Positions 42,893 to 52,540 of a stretch of 64,000 bases of DNA are shown in pieces; position 1 is the first letter of the stretch, and each line of letters begins with the position of its first letter. The translations under genes and the position numbers were made by a program. Location: contig NZ_CP017269.1 of NCBI RefSeq assembly GCF_001750685.1, positions 5,125,416-5,189,415 on the forward strand, given 5' to 3'. The notes under the pieces were generated by a model. It worked only from the letters and a program-made list of their open reading frames with translations, searched no databases and was not told the origin of the DNA. Source of the stretch: Geosporobacter ferrireducens (GTDB lineage: Bacteria; Bacillota; Clostridia; Peptostreptococcales; Thermotaleaceae).

Positions 42893-43523
42893 AATTTATG
42901 TGCTGGGAATGGGACCTGGAAGCAAAGAATACATTTTACCCATTACTACAGAGAAAATTCTTGAAAGTGATGTTTTAATCGGAGGCAGAAGAAATCTTCA
43001 GTACTTTGAGGAGATGGACAAAGAGAAAATTTATATAGGTGCTGATTTAGAGGGCGTGATCACCTATGCAAAGGAACAATGTAAAGAGAAAAAGGTCGCA
43101 TTTCTATTATCGGGAGATACAGGTTTTTATAGTATGCTCAAGACACTAAAGCAGCATTTTCTGGCTTCGGAAATGATTGTGATACCAGGAATTAGCTCTT
43201 TTCAATATTTGATGGCACGGATCGGGGAGCCTTGGCAGGATGCTTTTATAGGGAGTCTTCATGGCAGAAGCTTTGATTTAATACAAATAGTAGCTTCTCA
43301 TGAAAAGGTTGTTCTACTGACAGATACGGTAAACTCACCTAAAAAAATTGCCAGTATGCTGATAACCCATGGATTTGAAAATAAGACTATGGTTGTCGGA
43401 TCAAATTTGTCTTATGAAGATGAACAGATTCTTCAGGGAATGCCGAAAGAAATTTTAGGAATGCAGGATTTTAATATGTCAGTGGTGGTGATAAAAGATG
43501 GAGAAAATCCAATGGAATTATAA
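42885..43523 (+). CDS. cbiE: Cobalt-precorrin-7 C5-methyltransferase
   Basis: The 212-residue tetrapyrrole methylase begins MHKIYVLGMGPGSKEYILPI and has DVLIGGRRNLQYF, LLSGDTGFYSML and VIPGISSFQYL, the CbiE/CobL-N pattern. It methylates C5. In many bacteria CbiE and CbiT are one fused protein (CobL); here they are separate but overlap by 26 bases. The ATG at 42885 is preceded by TGGAGG, while the frame extends upstream inside cbiD without family similarity. Confidence 0.94.
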   Translation: MHKIYVLGMGPGSKEYILPITTEKILESDVLIGGRRNLQYFEEMDKEKIYIGADLEGVITYAKEQCKEKKVAFLLSGDTGFYSMLKTLKQHFLASEMIVIPGISSFQYLMARIGEPWQDAFIGSLHGRSFDLIQIVASHEKVVLLTDTVNSPKKIASMLITHGFENKTMVVGSNLSYEDEQILQGMPKEILGMQDFNMSVVVIKDGENPMEL

Positions 43524-44118
43524 AACACCTGGAATTCCGGACAGATTATTTGTTCGAGGAAAGGTGCCTATGACAAAAGAAGAAGTAAGGGCAGTAACGA
43601 TTTCCAAGCTGAGACTGCAGGAAGACTCAGTAGTGTTGGATATAGGTGCTGGCACAGGATCTATTGCCATTGAAGCTGCTCATATATGCAGACAGGGAAA
43701 AGTCATTGCCATCGAGAGAAATATAGAAGGAATTCAGTTAATTCAACAAAATTGTCATCGTTTTCAAGTAGAATTAGATATTCGCCATGGCAACGGAGCT
43801 GAACTGCTTGAAACAATAGATAGCTTTGACCGTGTGGTCGTTGGAGGCAGTGGCGGAGAATTAAAGGAAATATTAACGCTGTGTCATCAAAAACTAAGGG
43901 ACGAAGGCATTGTAGTAGTGAATGCCGTTACGATTGAAACCCTTTATGAGGCTACGCAATTTATGAGAGAATGTGGATATCAAGATGTAGAAGTGATATC
44001 GCTCCAGACAGCAAGAGGAAAACAATTGAGAAAATATACGCTAATGGAAGCGCTAAACCCCATTTATATTATATCCGGCAGCAAGGGGCAAGGGCTGGTA
44101 CAGGAGGAAGAAAGATGA
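43498..44118 (+). CDS. cbiT: Cobalt-precorrin-6B C15-methyltransferase (decarboxylating)
   Basis: The 206-residue class I SAM methyltransferase has GIPDRLFVRGKVPMTKEEVRA and the SAM loop VLDIGAGTGSIAIEAA, the CbiT pattern. It methylates C15 and decarboxylates the C12 acetate. The last ~25 residues extend beyond the common core. It overlaps cbiE by 26 bases, and its TGA overlaps the cbiL ATG (ATGA). Confidence 0.94.
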   Translation: MEKIQWNYKTPGIPDRLFVRGKVPMTKEEVRAVTISKLRLQEDSVVLDIGAGTGSIAIEAAHICRQGKVIAIERNIEGIQLIQQNCHRFQVELDIRHGNGAELLETIDSFDRVVVGGSGGELKEILTLCHQKLRDEGIVVVNAVTIETLYEATQFMRECGYQDVEVISLQTARGKQLRKYTLMEALNPIYIISGSKGQGLVQEEER

Positions 44119-44825
44119 ATGGAAAATTTTATGGATTAGGGATAGGACCGGGAGATCCGGAATTAGTTACAATAAAGGCTGTGAACATTTTAAATAAAGC
44201 AGATATTATCATTGCTCCAGAGACTGTCAGCGGTAAAGGCAGTGTTGCTTATGAGATTATCAAAGGGCATGTACACCAGCAGGAAAAGGTCAAATTTCAA
44301 GTATTTCCCATGACCTATGATGCAGATGCTTTAGACAGCAGTTGGAATCAAAACATGGAAGAGATTATGCTGTACTTAAATCAAGGTAAGGATGTTGCAT
44401 TTATTACTTTAGGGGACCCGATGATTTACAGTACCTATATATATGTCATGCGCCGTATCAAGGCACAGGGAATCGAAGTAGAGACCGTACCGGGGATACC
44501 TTCCTTTTGTGCGGCCGCCAGCCGGTTAGGAATACCGCTTTCAGAAGGAGAAGAGACGATTGCCATTATTCCAGCCGCATATAAATGCGAACATATGGAT
44601 GAGCTATTGACTTATGCCGATAATATAATTTTAATGAAGCCTTCTAGAGGTTTCGAAGATACCGTTGAAAAGTTAAATAAACATCAACGATTAAATAATA
44701 CAGTTATGATTTCAAAATGCGGCCATGCAGATGAGCGTATAACCTACGATTTAAAGCAGCTGGTGAATGAAAAAATTGATTATTTGTCTATGATTATTGC
44801 TAAAAAGAGGGGGATGCAGGAATGA
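44115..44825 (+). CDS. cbiL: Cobalt-precorrin-2 C20-methyltransferase
   Basis: The 236-residue tetrapyrrole methylase starts MNGKFYGLGIGPGDPELVTI and has IIAPETVSGKGSVAYEI, FITLGDPMIYSTYIYVM and TVPGIPSFCAAASRLGIPLSEGEE. The last motif marks the C20 enzyme (CbiL/CobI). The ATG at 44115 follows AGGAGG. It is translationally coupled at both ends by ATGA overlaps. It is the first methylation after cobalt insertion. Confidence 0.95.
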   Translation: MNGKFYGLGIGPGDPELVTIKAVNILNKADIIIAPETVSGKGSVAYEIIKGHVHQQEKVKFQVFPMTYDADALDSSWNQNMEEIMLYLNQGKDVAFITLGDPMIYSTYIYVMRRIKAQGIEVETVPGIPSFCAAASRLGIPLSEGEETIAIIPAAYKCEHMDELLTYADNIILMKPSRGFEDTVEKLNKHQRLNNTVMISKCGHADERITYDLKQLVNEKIDYLSMIIAKKRGMQE

Positions 44826-45574
44826 TATACTTTATTGGGGCAGGACCGGGAGATCCGGAGTTAATAACGGTTAAAGGCCAAAATATTGTAAAGCAGGCAG
44901 ATGTTATCGTTTATGCCGGATCGTTAGTAAACAAAGGAATTATTGATTGTAGAAAAGAAACGGCAGCGGTATATAACAGTGCATCTATGACATTAGAAGA
45001 AGTGATAGAGGTACTGTATGATGGAGAAAGAGCAGGGAAGTTAGTGGCTAGAGTGCATACAGGAGATCCCAGCATTTATGGAGCAATCCGTGAACAGATG
45101 GATATTTTAGATGAGAAGGGGATAGCCTATGAAGTAATTCCAGGGGTGAGTTCTTTTGTAGGTGCTGCTGCAGCGATAAAAAAAGAATTTACGCTGCCGG
45201 GCGTTACGCAAACAGTTATCCTTACGAGGATGGAAGGTAGAACAGAGGTACCGGAAAAAGAAAGCTTAGAAAGCTTAGCTCAACATCAAGCTTCCATGTG
45301 TATTTTTCTATCCGTACATATGATTGATGAGGTTGTACGTCGTTTATCTACCCATTATCCGGTGACAACACCTATTGCGGTTATTCAAAAGGCAACATGG
45401 GAGGATGAAAAAATTGTACTGGGCACCTTAGAAGATATCGCTGAAAAAGTAAAAAATGCGGACATTGGTAAGACAGCACAGATATTAGTAGGGGATTTTT
45501 TAGGAAATAACTATGAAAAATCAAAGCTTTACGACAAGCATTTTAGCCACGAATTTAGGAGTGCGAAAGAATGA
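44822..45574 (+). CDS. cbiF: Cobalt-precorrin-4 C11-methyltransferase
   Basis: The 250-residue methylase has MIYFIGAGPGDPELITVKGQ, VYAGSLVNKGII, VARVHTGDPSIYGAIREQMD and PGVSSFVGAAAAIKKEFTLP, which is diagnostic for CbiF/CobM. It methylates C11, preparing ring contraction completion. Starts with ATGA overlap from cbiL and ends with the same overlap into cbiG. Confidence 0.95.
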   Translation: MIYFIGAGPGDPELITVKGQNIVKQADVIVYAGSLVNKGIIDCRKETAAVYNSASMTLEEVIEVLYDGERAGKLVARVHTGDPSIYGAIREQMDILDEKGIAYEVIPGVSSFVGAAAAIKKEFTLPGVTQTVILTRMEGRTEVPEKESLESLAQHQASMCIFLSVHMIDEVVRRLSTHYPVTTPIAVIQKATWEDEKIVLGTLEDIAEKVKNADIGKTAQILVGDFLGNNYEKSKLYDKHFSHEFRSAKE

Positions 45575-46641
45575 AAACAGCCATTGTTACCCTGACAGCA
45601 GGCGGGGCGGCACTGGGCAGAAAGCTTGTAAATTGCTTTGTGGAGTCTGATTTATACGTACATCCAAAATTTTTTACGGATGAAAAAACCGATAGATGCA
45701 TTGAGGGTACTTTTTCAGCATTTGTAGAGAAAATTTTTTTTCAATACCGGTATATTGTTTTTATTATGGCTTCTGGAATTGTCGTGCGGACTATTGCACC
45801 GCATTTAAGGGATAAAAAAGTGGATCCTGGTGTTGTTGTTATTGATGAAAAGGGGCAGTATGCAATCAGCTTATTGTCAGGACATATTGGAGGTGCCAAC
45901 GAGCTTACCCATAAAATTGCTGATTTTCTTGGTGCGGCACCTGTGATTACCACAGCATCCGATGTAAATGACCGTATTGCTGTAGATACATTGGCAATGT
46001 GCTATAACTGCAAAATAGAAGATTTTAAAGAAGCAACAAAGATTACTGCTCATATTGTCAATGGCGAGGCGGTAGGTATACGATCAGAGATTTCTATTGA
46101 TTTGCCATTACCTCCAAATGTCAAGCTCATACAAGAATCAGATCTGCATCATGAAAGTTTAAGAGGGTTAATATATATCACTGAAAAAGAGATTCAGCAT
46201 TTGCTGCCTTGTGATAAGGTAGTTTTAAGACCCAAGAATTTGATTGTGGGAGTGGGATGTAGAAAGGACAAGGGAAAGGACGAAATTCTAGCGGCTATTG
46301 CTGATGTATTTTGTCAAGCAGGCCTTTCTATGAACAGTATTAAACAACTGGCAACAGTGGATGTAAAAAAAGAGGAACAAGGGATTATAGAGGCTGCAAA
46401 GTTTCTTCAAGTTCCGCTTCGTATCGTAAGTCGCGAAGAGATTTTAAAAATAGAAGATCGGTTTGCCGCTTCCTCTTTTGTTAAAGAGGCCATTGGTGTA
46501 GGTTCAGTGTGTGAACCGGTAGCGTTAATTAGCAGTGAGAAGGGTTCGATAATCATCGAAAAAAAAGCCTGTCAAGGCATAACAATCGCGGTAGTTAAAG
46601 AGGGTGAACAAGTTTATGGAAATCGTTGTTGTGGGGATTAA
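45571..46641 (+). CDS. cbiG: Cobalt-precorrin-5A hydrolase
   Basis: The 356-residue protein opens the delta-lactone and releases acetaldehyde. The N-terminal part has FIMASGIVVRTIAPHLRDKKVDPGVVV-type signature and LLSGHIGGANELTHKIA. The C-terminal part has VGVGCRKDKGKDEILAAI and ATVDVKKEEQGIIEAAKFL. Both CbiG domains are present. It shares 26 bases with the hemA start, an unusually long overlap that couples a cobalamin gene to the first tetrapyrrole-committed gene. Confidence 0.93.
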   Translation: MKTAIVTLTAGGAALGRKLVNCFVESDLYVHPKFFTDEKTDRCIEGTFSAFVEKIFFQYRYIVFIMASGIVVRTIAPHLRDKKVDPGVVVIDEKGQYAISLLSGHIGGANELTHKIADFLGAAPVITTASDVNDRIAVDTLAMCYNCKIEDFKEATKITAHIVNGEAVGIRSEISIDLPLPPNVKLIQESDLHHESLRGLIYITEKEIQHLLPCDKVVLRPKNLIVGVGCRKDKGKDEILAAIADVFCQAGLSMNSIKQLATVDVKKEEQGIIEAAKFLQVPLRIVSREEILKIEDRFAASSFVKEAIGVGSVCEPVALISSEKGSIIIEKKACQGITIAVVKEGEQVYGNRCCGD

Positions 46642-47896
46642 TTACAAAAATACCCCCCTGCAAATCCGCGAAAAAGTTGCTTTTTCTAAGAGTGACTTGG
46701 AGCGAGCCTATGTGCAATTGGCAAATAACCACTATATAAAGGAACTTGTTATCTTATCTACCTGTAACCGCAGCGAGATCACAGCTGTTGTTACAGAAGT
46801 AGAAAAAGGTGTTCAAGCTTTGAAAAATTTTTATTATCGTTTTTTTTCACTTGAAGAGAATGTACTGGAAGATTACTTTTTTTTAAATACATCGGATGAA
46901 GCTGTAAAGCACGTATTCCATCTTGCTGCTGGGTTAGAATCTTTAGTTCTAGGAGAAGACCAGATCCTGGGGCAGGTGCGGGATGCCCATCGTTTTGCCC
47001 ATGAACAAGGCAGAACAGAGGCGATTCTAAACAAGCTGTATCGCGAAGCCGTTACAACAGCAAAAAGAATAAAACGAGAAACTGCAATTTCTGAAAACTC
47101 TCTTTCCATTAGTTCCATTGCAGTAAAATTCATAGAGCAGATCTTTGAGGATTTGAATAATAAGAAGGTATTGGTGATCGGAGTAGGAAAGATGAGTAGG
47201 ATTGCCATTGAAAACCTTATGGCAAAGGGTGTAGAGGAGATTTATGTAACCAATCGGACAAAGGGTCATGCCATTGATCTATCCAAGCGGTATCCTGAGG
47301 TTGGCGTGATAGATTTTCATGATCGTTACAAAATGATTCCGCAGATTGACATCATTATTACTTCTACCAGTGCACCCCATTATGTGCTTAAAAAAGAAGA
47401 ATTCGAAAAGTATTATAACAAGGATAATAAGGTTTGTATCGTAGATATTGCGGTTCCAAGGGATGTGGACCCAGAAATTAGTTCATTAAAAGGAGTATCT
47501 TTGTATGAATTGGATGCTTTGAAGAAAGTTTCGTTGGAAAACATGGAATCAAGAATGGAAGCAGCTAAGGTTGCAGTAGAAATTATTATAGAAGAATGCA
47601 TAAAGTTTGAAAATTGGTATCACTGTTTGCCGGTTTTTCCTGCCATTGAAGGACTCAAGACTTATGGGGAGACCATTTTGGCAGAAGAGTTTGAGAGTCT
47701 GACGAAGAGGTTGGAAACTGCCAGTAAGAAGGATAAGGAATTAATTGAAATCGTCATGAGAAGCTTAATGAAAAAGATTATTAAGAAGCCAATTTTGAAT
47801 TTGAAAAGAGCGGGAGAAGATCAGCAGGGTGAACTGTATGCCCGAGTTGCCAGTGAGTTATTTGGAATCAACGGCTATAGCTGTAAGAAAAGATAG
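46616..47896 (+). CDS. hemA: Glutamyl-tRNA reductase
   Basis: The 426-residue enzyme reduces glutamyl-tRNA to glutamate-1-semialdehyde with NADPH, the first committed step of C5 tetrapyrrole synthesis. Catalytic Cys50 lies in VILSTCNRSEI. GLESLVLGEDQILGQVRDA and VIGVGKMSRIAIENL (NADPH-binding) follow, then the dimerisation helices. GAGGGTG precedes ATG 46616; an in-frame GTG at 46604 is the alternative. It is embedded between cbiG and cbiH, so its expression would follow the cobalamin riboswitch. Confidence 0.95.
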   Translation: MEIVVVGINYKNTPLQIREKVAFSKSDLERAYVQLANNHYIKELVILSTCNRSEITAVVTEVEKGVQALKNFYYRFFSLEENVLEDYFFLNTSDEAVKHVFHLAAGLESLVLGEDQILGQVRDAHRFAHEQGRTEAILNKLYREAVTTAKRIKRETAISENSLSISSIAVKFIEQIFEDLNNKKVLVIGVGKMSRIAIENLMAKGVEEIYVTNRTKGHAIDLSKRYPEVGVIDFHDRYKMIPQIDIIITSTSAPHYVLKKEEFEKYYNKDNKVCIVDIAVPRDVDPEISSLKGVSLYELDALKKVSLENMESRMEAAKVAVEIIIEECIKFENWYHCLPVFPAIEGLKTYGETILAEEFESLTKRLETASKKDKELIEIVMRSLMKKIIKKPILNLKRAGEDQQGELYARVASELFGINGYSCKKR

Positions 47897-47906
47897 GGGG
47901 AAAAAA

Positions 47907-48647
47907 ATGAAGACGAAGGGTAAAATATATGTAGTAGGAATTGGACCGGGTAACCGCGAGCACATGAGTGTACGTGCCATAGAGGCTATTCAAAAGGCAG
48001 ATGTGATTATCGGCTATAAGACCTATATTGATTTGATAAGGGATTTGGTTGCTGGGAAAGAAGTCATCGATTCCGGCATGAAAAAGGAAGTAGAGCGATG
48101 TAATTTAACACTGGATAAGGCTATGGAAGGGCATCAGGTAGCTATTATCAGCAGCGGCGACGCTGGAGTTTACGGAATGGCAGGCATCATGCTGGAAGTA
48201 AAATATGAAAGAATGAGCGATATAGAAATTGAAGTGGTACCTGGAATTACAGCAGCCAGTGCTGCTTCGGCGGCCCTTGGAGCACCCATGATGCACGATT
48301 TTACTGTAATCTCTCTTAGTGATTTGCTAACGGACTGGGAATTAATACGCAAGCGGCTAGAGTGTGCTGCTGTTGGGGATTTCATTATTGCCTTATATAA
48401 TCCTAAAAGTATGGGACGTGTGCACCAAATAGAGGAAGCGAGAGAGATCTTTTTAAAACATAAAGCTAAAACCACCCCTGTGGGAATTGTAAAAAATGCA
48501 AAGCGAAAAGATGAGGAAATTATCCTTACGGATTTAGAAAATATGCTAAACCACGAGATTGACATGCTGACCGTTGTTATTGTCGGGAATAGCAATACTT
48601 ATATAAAGGATGGAAAAATGATTACCCCAAGGGGCTATAGAATATGA
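47907..48647 (+). CDS. cbiH: Cobalt-precorrin-3 C17-methyltransferase
   Basis: The 246-residue tetrapyrrole methylase has IYVVGIGPGNREHMSVRAIEA, VIIGYKTYIDLI, ISSGDAGVYGMAGIMLE, PGITAASAASAALGAPMMHDF and IALYNPKSMGR, the CbiH/CobJ pattern. It methylates C17 and contracts the ring. The ATG at 47907 follows AGGGGG; the frame is open upstream inside hemA but has no similarity there. ATGA overlap with cbiJ. Confidence 0.95.
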   Translation: MKTKGKIYVVGIGPGNREHMSVRAIEAIQKADVIIGYKTYIDLIRDLVAGKEVIDSGMKKEVERCNLTLDKAMEGHQVAIISSGDAGVYGMAGIMLEVKYERMSDIEIEVVPGITAASAASAALGAPMMHDFTVISLSDLLTDWELIRKRLECAAVGDFIIALYNPKSMGRVHQIEEAREIFLKHKAKTTPVGIVKNAKRKDEEIILTDLENMLNHEIDMLTVVIVGNSNTYIKDGKMITPRGYRI

Positions 48648-49429
48648 TCATGCTCCTTGGGGGGACAAAGGATGCCCGGGAAATCATTGCGCTGATTTCA
48701 GAAAAAAGATATCCTTTGCTGGTAACAACGGCAACGGAATATGGCGGAAGTCTCATTCCCGATAACAGCGGATGTGATGTTCTGATAAAAAGAATGACTG
48801 TACAGGATATGGAGACCATTATTCAAGAGAAAGCAATCCGGATCGTAGTAGATGCTACACATCCCTATGCAGTAGATGTATCAAAAAATGCCATGCTTGC
48901 CAGTCGGAACAGGAATATTCCCTATTTGCGATATCAACGAAATGAAAGTGCTTATGAAAAATATAATGATATGCTCGTTACCGTGGATAGTATGGAAGCT
49001 GCAGCAAAATACCTTACCACTGCTGAAGGAAACATTCTGCTAACAACTGGGAGCAAATCTTTGGATATTTTCACAAGGAAACTTTCAAAGCAAAGACTTT
49101 ATCCACGGGTGCTGCCTACGGCAGAGGTTTTAAAAAAGTGCGAGGCACTAGGATTAAATGTAGGAAATATCATTGCCATGCAAGGACCGTTTCCTAAAAA
49201 TATGAATATAGAAATCATTAAAATGTATGATATAGATATTCTGGTTACCAAAGACAGTGGAGATATTGGCGGGACGCTGAATAAGCTTGAGGCTGCCAAA
49301 CAGTGCGGATGCAAAGTGATCCTGGTGAAACGCCCTGCTGTTGATTATCAGAATATTTTCGAAAGCAAAGAAGATTTGATTTGTAAGGTGAGTGAATTCT
49401 ATGAAAAAGTATTATCCGATCATGGTTGA
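48644..49429 (+). CDS. cbiJ: Cobalt-precorrin-6A reductase
   Basis: The 261-residue protein begins MIMLLGGTKDAREI and has VVDATHPYAVDVSKNAM, PYLRYQRNES, TGSKSLDIFT and VTKDSGDIGGTLNKLEAAKQ, all typical of CbiJ/CobK. It reduces the macrocycle with NAD(P)H. It is coupled to cbiH by an ATGA overlap and overlaps the next gene by 29 bases. Confidence 0.94.
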   Translation: MIMLLGGTKDAREIIALISEKRYPLLVTTATEYGGSLIPDNSGCDVLIKRMTVQDMETIIQEKAIRIVVDATHPYAVDVSKNAMLASRNRNIPYLRYQRNESAYEKYNDMLVTVDSMEAAAKYLTTAEGNILLTTGSKSLDIFTRKLSKQRLYPRVLPTAEVLKKCEALGLNVGNIIAMQGPFPKNMNIEIIKMYDIDILVTKDSGDIGGTLNKLEAAKQCGCKVILVKRPAVDYQNIFESKEDLICKVSEFYEKVLSDHG

Positions 49430-50039
49430 CTTAACAGGAAAAAATTGTACGGTTGTCGGCGGCGGAAAAGTAGCAGAAAGGAAAGTGATTTCACTGCTGG
49501 CCTACGGACCTAAGGTCAAAATCGTAAGTCCGGTGCTGACAAATTCCCTGAAGGCCTTAGTAACAGAAAAACAAATTCTTTGGGTTCCACGGCAATATCA
49601 GCGGGGAGACTTGGAGAATAGTTATCTGGTATATGTAGCAACCAATGATCCCGAAGTAAATCGCCTGTGTTATGAAGAAGCACAACAATGGAAAATTCCC
49701 ATTAATGTAGTGGATACCCCACACTTATGTGATTTTATTGTTCCTGCTTCTTTACAACGGGGGGATTTATCCATTATGGTATCTACGAATGGCAAGAGTC
49801 CTATGTTATCCCGAAAGATCCGGGAAGAATTAGAAAAGCTATATGGGGAAGATTACACGGAGTTTGTTCGCCTTTTAGGAGAACTGAGAGAAAAGGTTTT
49901 AGATGAAGTAGAGGATGCCCAAAAAAGAAGAGAAATTTTTGAAGCAGTTGTATATGGTGATTTGCTGAAACAAGATCCAATAGAATACAAACAGGACTTG
50001 AGAGAGAAAATAGAAAGTATTTATAAAAGTATGTGCTAG
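49401..50039 (+). CDS. sirC: Precorrin-2 dehydrogenase (CysG N-terminal type)
   Basis: The 212-residue protein begins MKKYYPIMVDLTGKNCTVVG, followed by GGGKVAERKVISLLAYGPKV, a Rossmann NAD-binding loop. YVATNDPEVNRLCYEEAQ and DFIVPASLQRGDLSIMVSTN, then GKSPMLSRKIREELE, complete the pattern. It oxidises precorrin-2 to sirohydrochlorin, the substrate of CbiX. It may also insert iron, as CysG/Met8p do; with CbiX present, dehydrogenase activity is the likely main role. AAGGTGAG precedes the ATG at 49401. Confidence 0.93.
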   Translation: MKKYYPIMVDLTGKNCTVVGGGKVAERKVISLLAYGPKVKIVSPVLTNSLKALVTEKQILWVPRQYQRGDLENSYLVYVATNDPEVNRLCYEEAQQWKIPINVVDTPHLCDFIVPASLQRGDLSIMVSTNGKSPMLSRKIREELEKLYGEDYTEFVRLLGELREKVLDEVEDAQKRREIFEAVVYGDLLKQDPIEYKQDLREKIESIYKSMC

Positions 50040-50076
50040 ATGTAAGTCGTGATCATATAGGGAAAAGGTGAAGTTT

Positions 50077-51009
50077 ATGGATAGAAGGAAAGTGATTGTA
50101 GGTTCTAGGGCCAGCGAGTTAGCATTGACCCAAACCCATTGGGTAATAAGACGGCTTAAGGAAAAATTTCCCCATATTACCTTTGAGGTAGTAGAAATAA
50201 AGACAATTGGGGATAAAATATTAGATAAGACATTGGATAAAATTGGAGGAAAGGGATTATTCGTAAAAGAAATAGAGACAGCCTTACTACAAAAAGAAAT
50301 TGATATGGCAGTACATAGTATGAAGGATGTTCCCACAGAAATGACACCAGAATTAACGATTGGTGCCATATCTGATCGGGAAGATGTTAGGGATGTTCTC
50401 ATTAGTAGAAATGGAGTAAGTCTGAGAAATCTCCCAGCTGGTGCAAAAATTGGAACTAGCAGTTTACGCAGGGCGGCACAATTATTAGCTTTTCGTCCTG
50501 ATTTACATGTCGAACCGATCCGCGGAAATATCGCTACAAGAATTGGAAAGATTGAAAGTCTTCATTTGGATGGTGTGATTTTAGCTGCAGCTGGCGTACT
50601 GAGAATGGGTTGGAAAAATCAGGTTACAGAGTATATTTCCACGGAAATATGCACACCTGCGGTGGGTCAGGGAGCCTTAGGAATACAAATTCGTCAAGAA
50701 GATTCTTTTATTGCTTCACTGGTTCAAGTATTAAATAATTCTGAGGTGGAGGTAGCTGTTAAGGCTGAAAGAAGCTTTATGGCTGCACTGAAAGGTGGCT
50801 GTCATGTGCCGATCGGAGCTTATGCTGTTTTTTCTGAGGGCATGCTTCATATGGATACGGTGGTAGCATCCCCAGATGGAAGAGAAGTCATACGATTGAG
50901 TATGGATGCTCCTGAAAAAGAATATACGGAGCTAGGGAACAAGGCAGCAAAAGAAAGTATGGAAAAGGGTGCAGAAAAAATACTGAAGAATATTGAGGTA
51001 GGTGAATAG
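50077..51009 (+). CDS. hemC: Hydroxymethylbilane synthase (porphobilinogen deaminase)
   Basis: The 310-residue enzyme links four porphobilinogens. Motifs: VGSRASELALTQTHWV, DKIGGKGLFVKEIE, DMAVHSMKDVPTE, IGTSSLRRAAQL and FMAALKGGCHVPIGAYA, whose Cys binds the dipyrromethane cofactor. AAAAGGTG precedes ATG 50077. It is followed after one base by the cobA/hemD fusion. Confidence 0.96.
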   Translation: MDRRKVIVGSRASELALTQTHWVIRRLKEKFPHITFEVVEIKTIGDKILDKTLDKIGGKGLFVKEIETALLQKEIDMAVHSMKDVPTEMTPELTIGAISDREDVRDVLISRNGVSLRNLPAGAKIGTSSLRRAAQLLAFRPDLHVEPIRGNIATRIGKIESLHLDGVILAAAGVLRMGWKNQVTEYISTEICTPAVGQGALGIQIRQEDSFIASLVQVLNNSEVEVAVKAERSFMAALKGGCHVPIGAYAVFSEGMLHMDTVVASPDGREVIRLSMDAPEKEYTELGNKAAKESMEKGAEKILKNIEVGE

Positions 51010-51010
51010 T

Positions 51011-52528
51011 ATGGCAGGGGGAAAGGTTTTTCTAATCGGTGCGGGGCCTGGAGATTATAAGCTTATTACTGTAAAGGGATTAGAGTGTATCAAGGAAGCC
51101 GATGTGATACTTTATGACCGGTTGGCCAGTGAGAAATTACTTTGTTTCGCAAGAGAAGATGCAGAATTGATTTTTGTAGGAAAAGCCCCTACAAATCATG
51201 CCTATAGCCAGGAAGAGATTAATCAGCTGCTGGCAGAAAAAGCTTTAGAAGGTAAAACTGTAGCCAGACTAAAGGGCGGAGATCCTTTTGTTTTCGGAAG
51301 AGGTGGAGAGGAAATCCTGGAGCTGATTAAAAATCAAATAGAGTTTGAAGTGGTACCTGGAATTACATCAGCTATTGCTGTGCCGGCTTATGCAGGGATT
51401 CCGGTAACCCATAGAAATGTAAGCTCTTCTTTTCATGTGATTACAGGGCACGAAGATCCAACAAAAGAAGAAAATGTTATCGATTATGAGGCCTTGGCAA
51501 AGGTAGAAGGTACGTTGATTTTTCTCATGGGTGTAAATAATCTGGGAAAAATTCGCAAGAATCTTTTAGCATTTGGACAAGATCCTAACAGACCTGTGGC
51601 AGTAATTATGCGGGGAACGACCCAGTATCAAAAGATGGCAATAGGTACCCTGACGGACATTGAAGAAAAAGTAGCTTTCAAAGGGATCAGCAACCCATCC
51701 ATTATTATTGTTGGAGAAGTAGTCTCTCTTTCTTCTATGCTTCAATGGTTTGAAAATAAGCCTTTGTTCGGAAAGCGGGTTCTTGTTACCAGAACGAGAG
51801 AGCAGGCCAGTTCTCTCTCTAAACGTATTGAAGATTTGGGTGGAGAAGCCATTGAGTTCCCTACCATTAAGATTGAAAGACCTGAACACTATGATGAGAT
51901 CGATAAAGCGATAGGAGAAATAGAAAAGTATCAATGGATTATATTTACCAGCGTAAATGGGGTTCAAGCCTTTTTTGACAGAATGAAAAAGCTTCATTTT
52001 GATATTCGGCTGCTTCATGGTGCAAAACTATGTGCGATCGGTCCAGCTACTGCAAAAGCATTGGAAGATATGGGCTTTACGATTGAATATATCCCGGAGG
52101 AATACAAAGCCGAGGGTATTATTGAAGGCCTGGAGGAAAAGATCAAAGAAGGGGATCAGGTATTACTGCCCCGTGCGGATATTGCCAGAGAATTGTTGGT
52201 TACAGAATTAGAACGATTAGGGGCGAATGTGGACAATGTCCATGTCTATCGAACCATTATCCCAGAGCAAAATAGAGGACTATTGTTAGAATTGCTCGAA
52301 AATGAAGGCGTAGATATTATTACTTTTACCAGCTCTTCCACGGTTCGAAATTTTATACAAATCCTTGGGGAAGAAAACAAAAAGCTGTTGGACACTAAAA
52401 AATTAGCTGTTATTGGACCAATCACTGAGGAAACTGCAAAGTCATTAGGATTAAAGATAGATATCAGAGCTGAAGAATATACGATTGACGGGCTCGTTGG
52501 ATCAATCAGAAAATATTATCAAAGATAA
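51011..52528 (+). CDS. cobA-hemD: Fused uroporphyrinogen-III C-methyltransferase / uroporphyrinogen-III synthase
   Basis: The 505-residue protein joins two consecutive activities. The N-terminal SUMT (about 1-245) has LIGAGPGDYKLITVKGLECI, LYDRLAS, RLKGGDPFVFGRGGEE and GIPVTHRNVSSSFHVITGH. The HemD domain (about 255-505) has RVLVTRTREQASSLS, ITFTSVNGVQAFF-like and TFTSSSTVRNF. It makes uroporphyrinogen III and methylates it to precorrin-2, steering flux to corrins and sirohaem. Such fusions are common in Clostridia. GGTGA precedes ATG 51011. Confidence 0.96.
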   Translation: MAGGKVFLIGAGPGDYKLITVKGLECIKEADVILYDRLASEKLLCFAREDAELIFVGKAPTNHAYSQEEINQLLAEKALEGKTVARLKGGDPFVFGRGGEEILELIKNQIEFEVVPGITSAIAVPAYAGIPVTHRNVSSSFHVITGHEDPTKEENVIDYEALAKVEGTLIFLMGVNNLGKIRKNLLAFGQDPNRPVAVIMRGTTQYQKMAIGTLTDIEEKVAFKGISNPSIIIVGEVVSLSSMLQWFENKPLFGKRVLVTRTREQASSLSKRIEDLGGEAIEFPTIKIERPEHYDEIDKAIGEIEKYQWIIFTSVNGVQAFFDRMKKLHFDIRLLHGAKLCAIGPATAKALEDMGFTIEYIPEEYKAEGIIEGLEEKIKEGDQVLLPRADIARELLVTELERLGANVDNVHVYRTIIPEQNRGLLLELLENEGVDIITFTSSSTVRNFIQILGEENKKLLDTKKLAVIGPITEETAKSLGLKIDIRAEEYTIDGLVGSIRKYYQR

Positions 52529-52540
52529 GGGGTGGGAATG

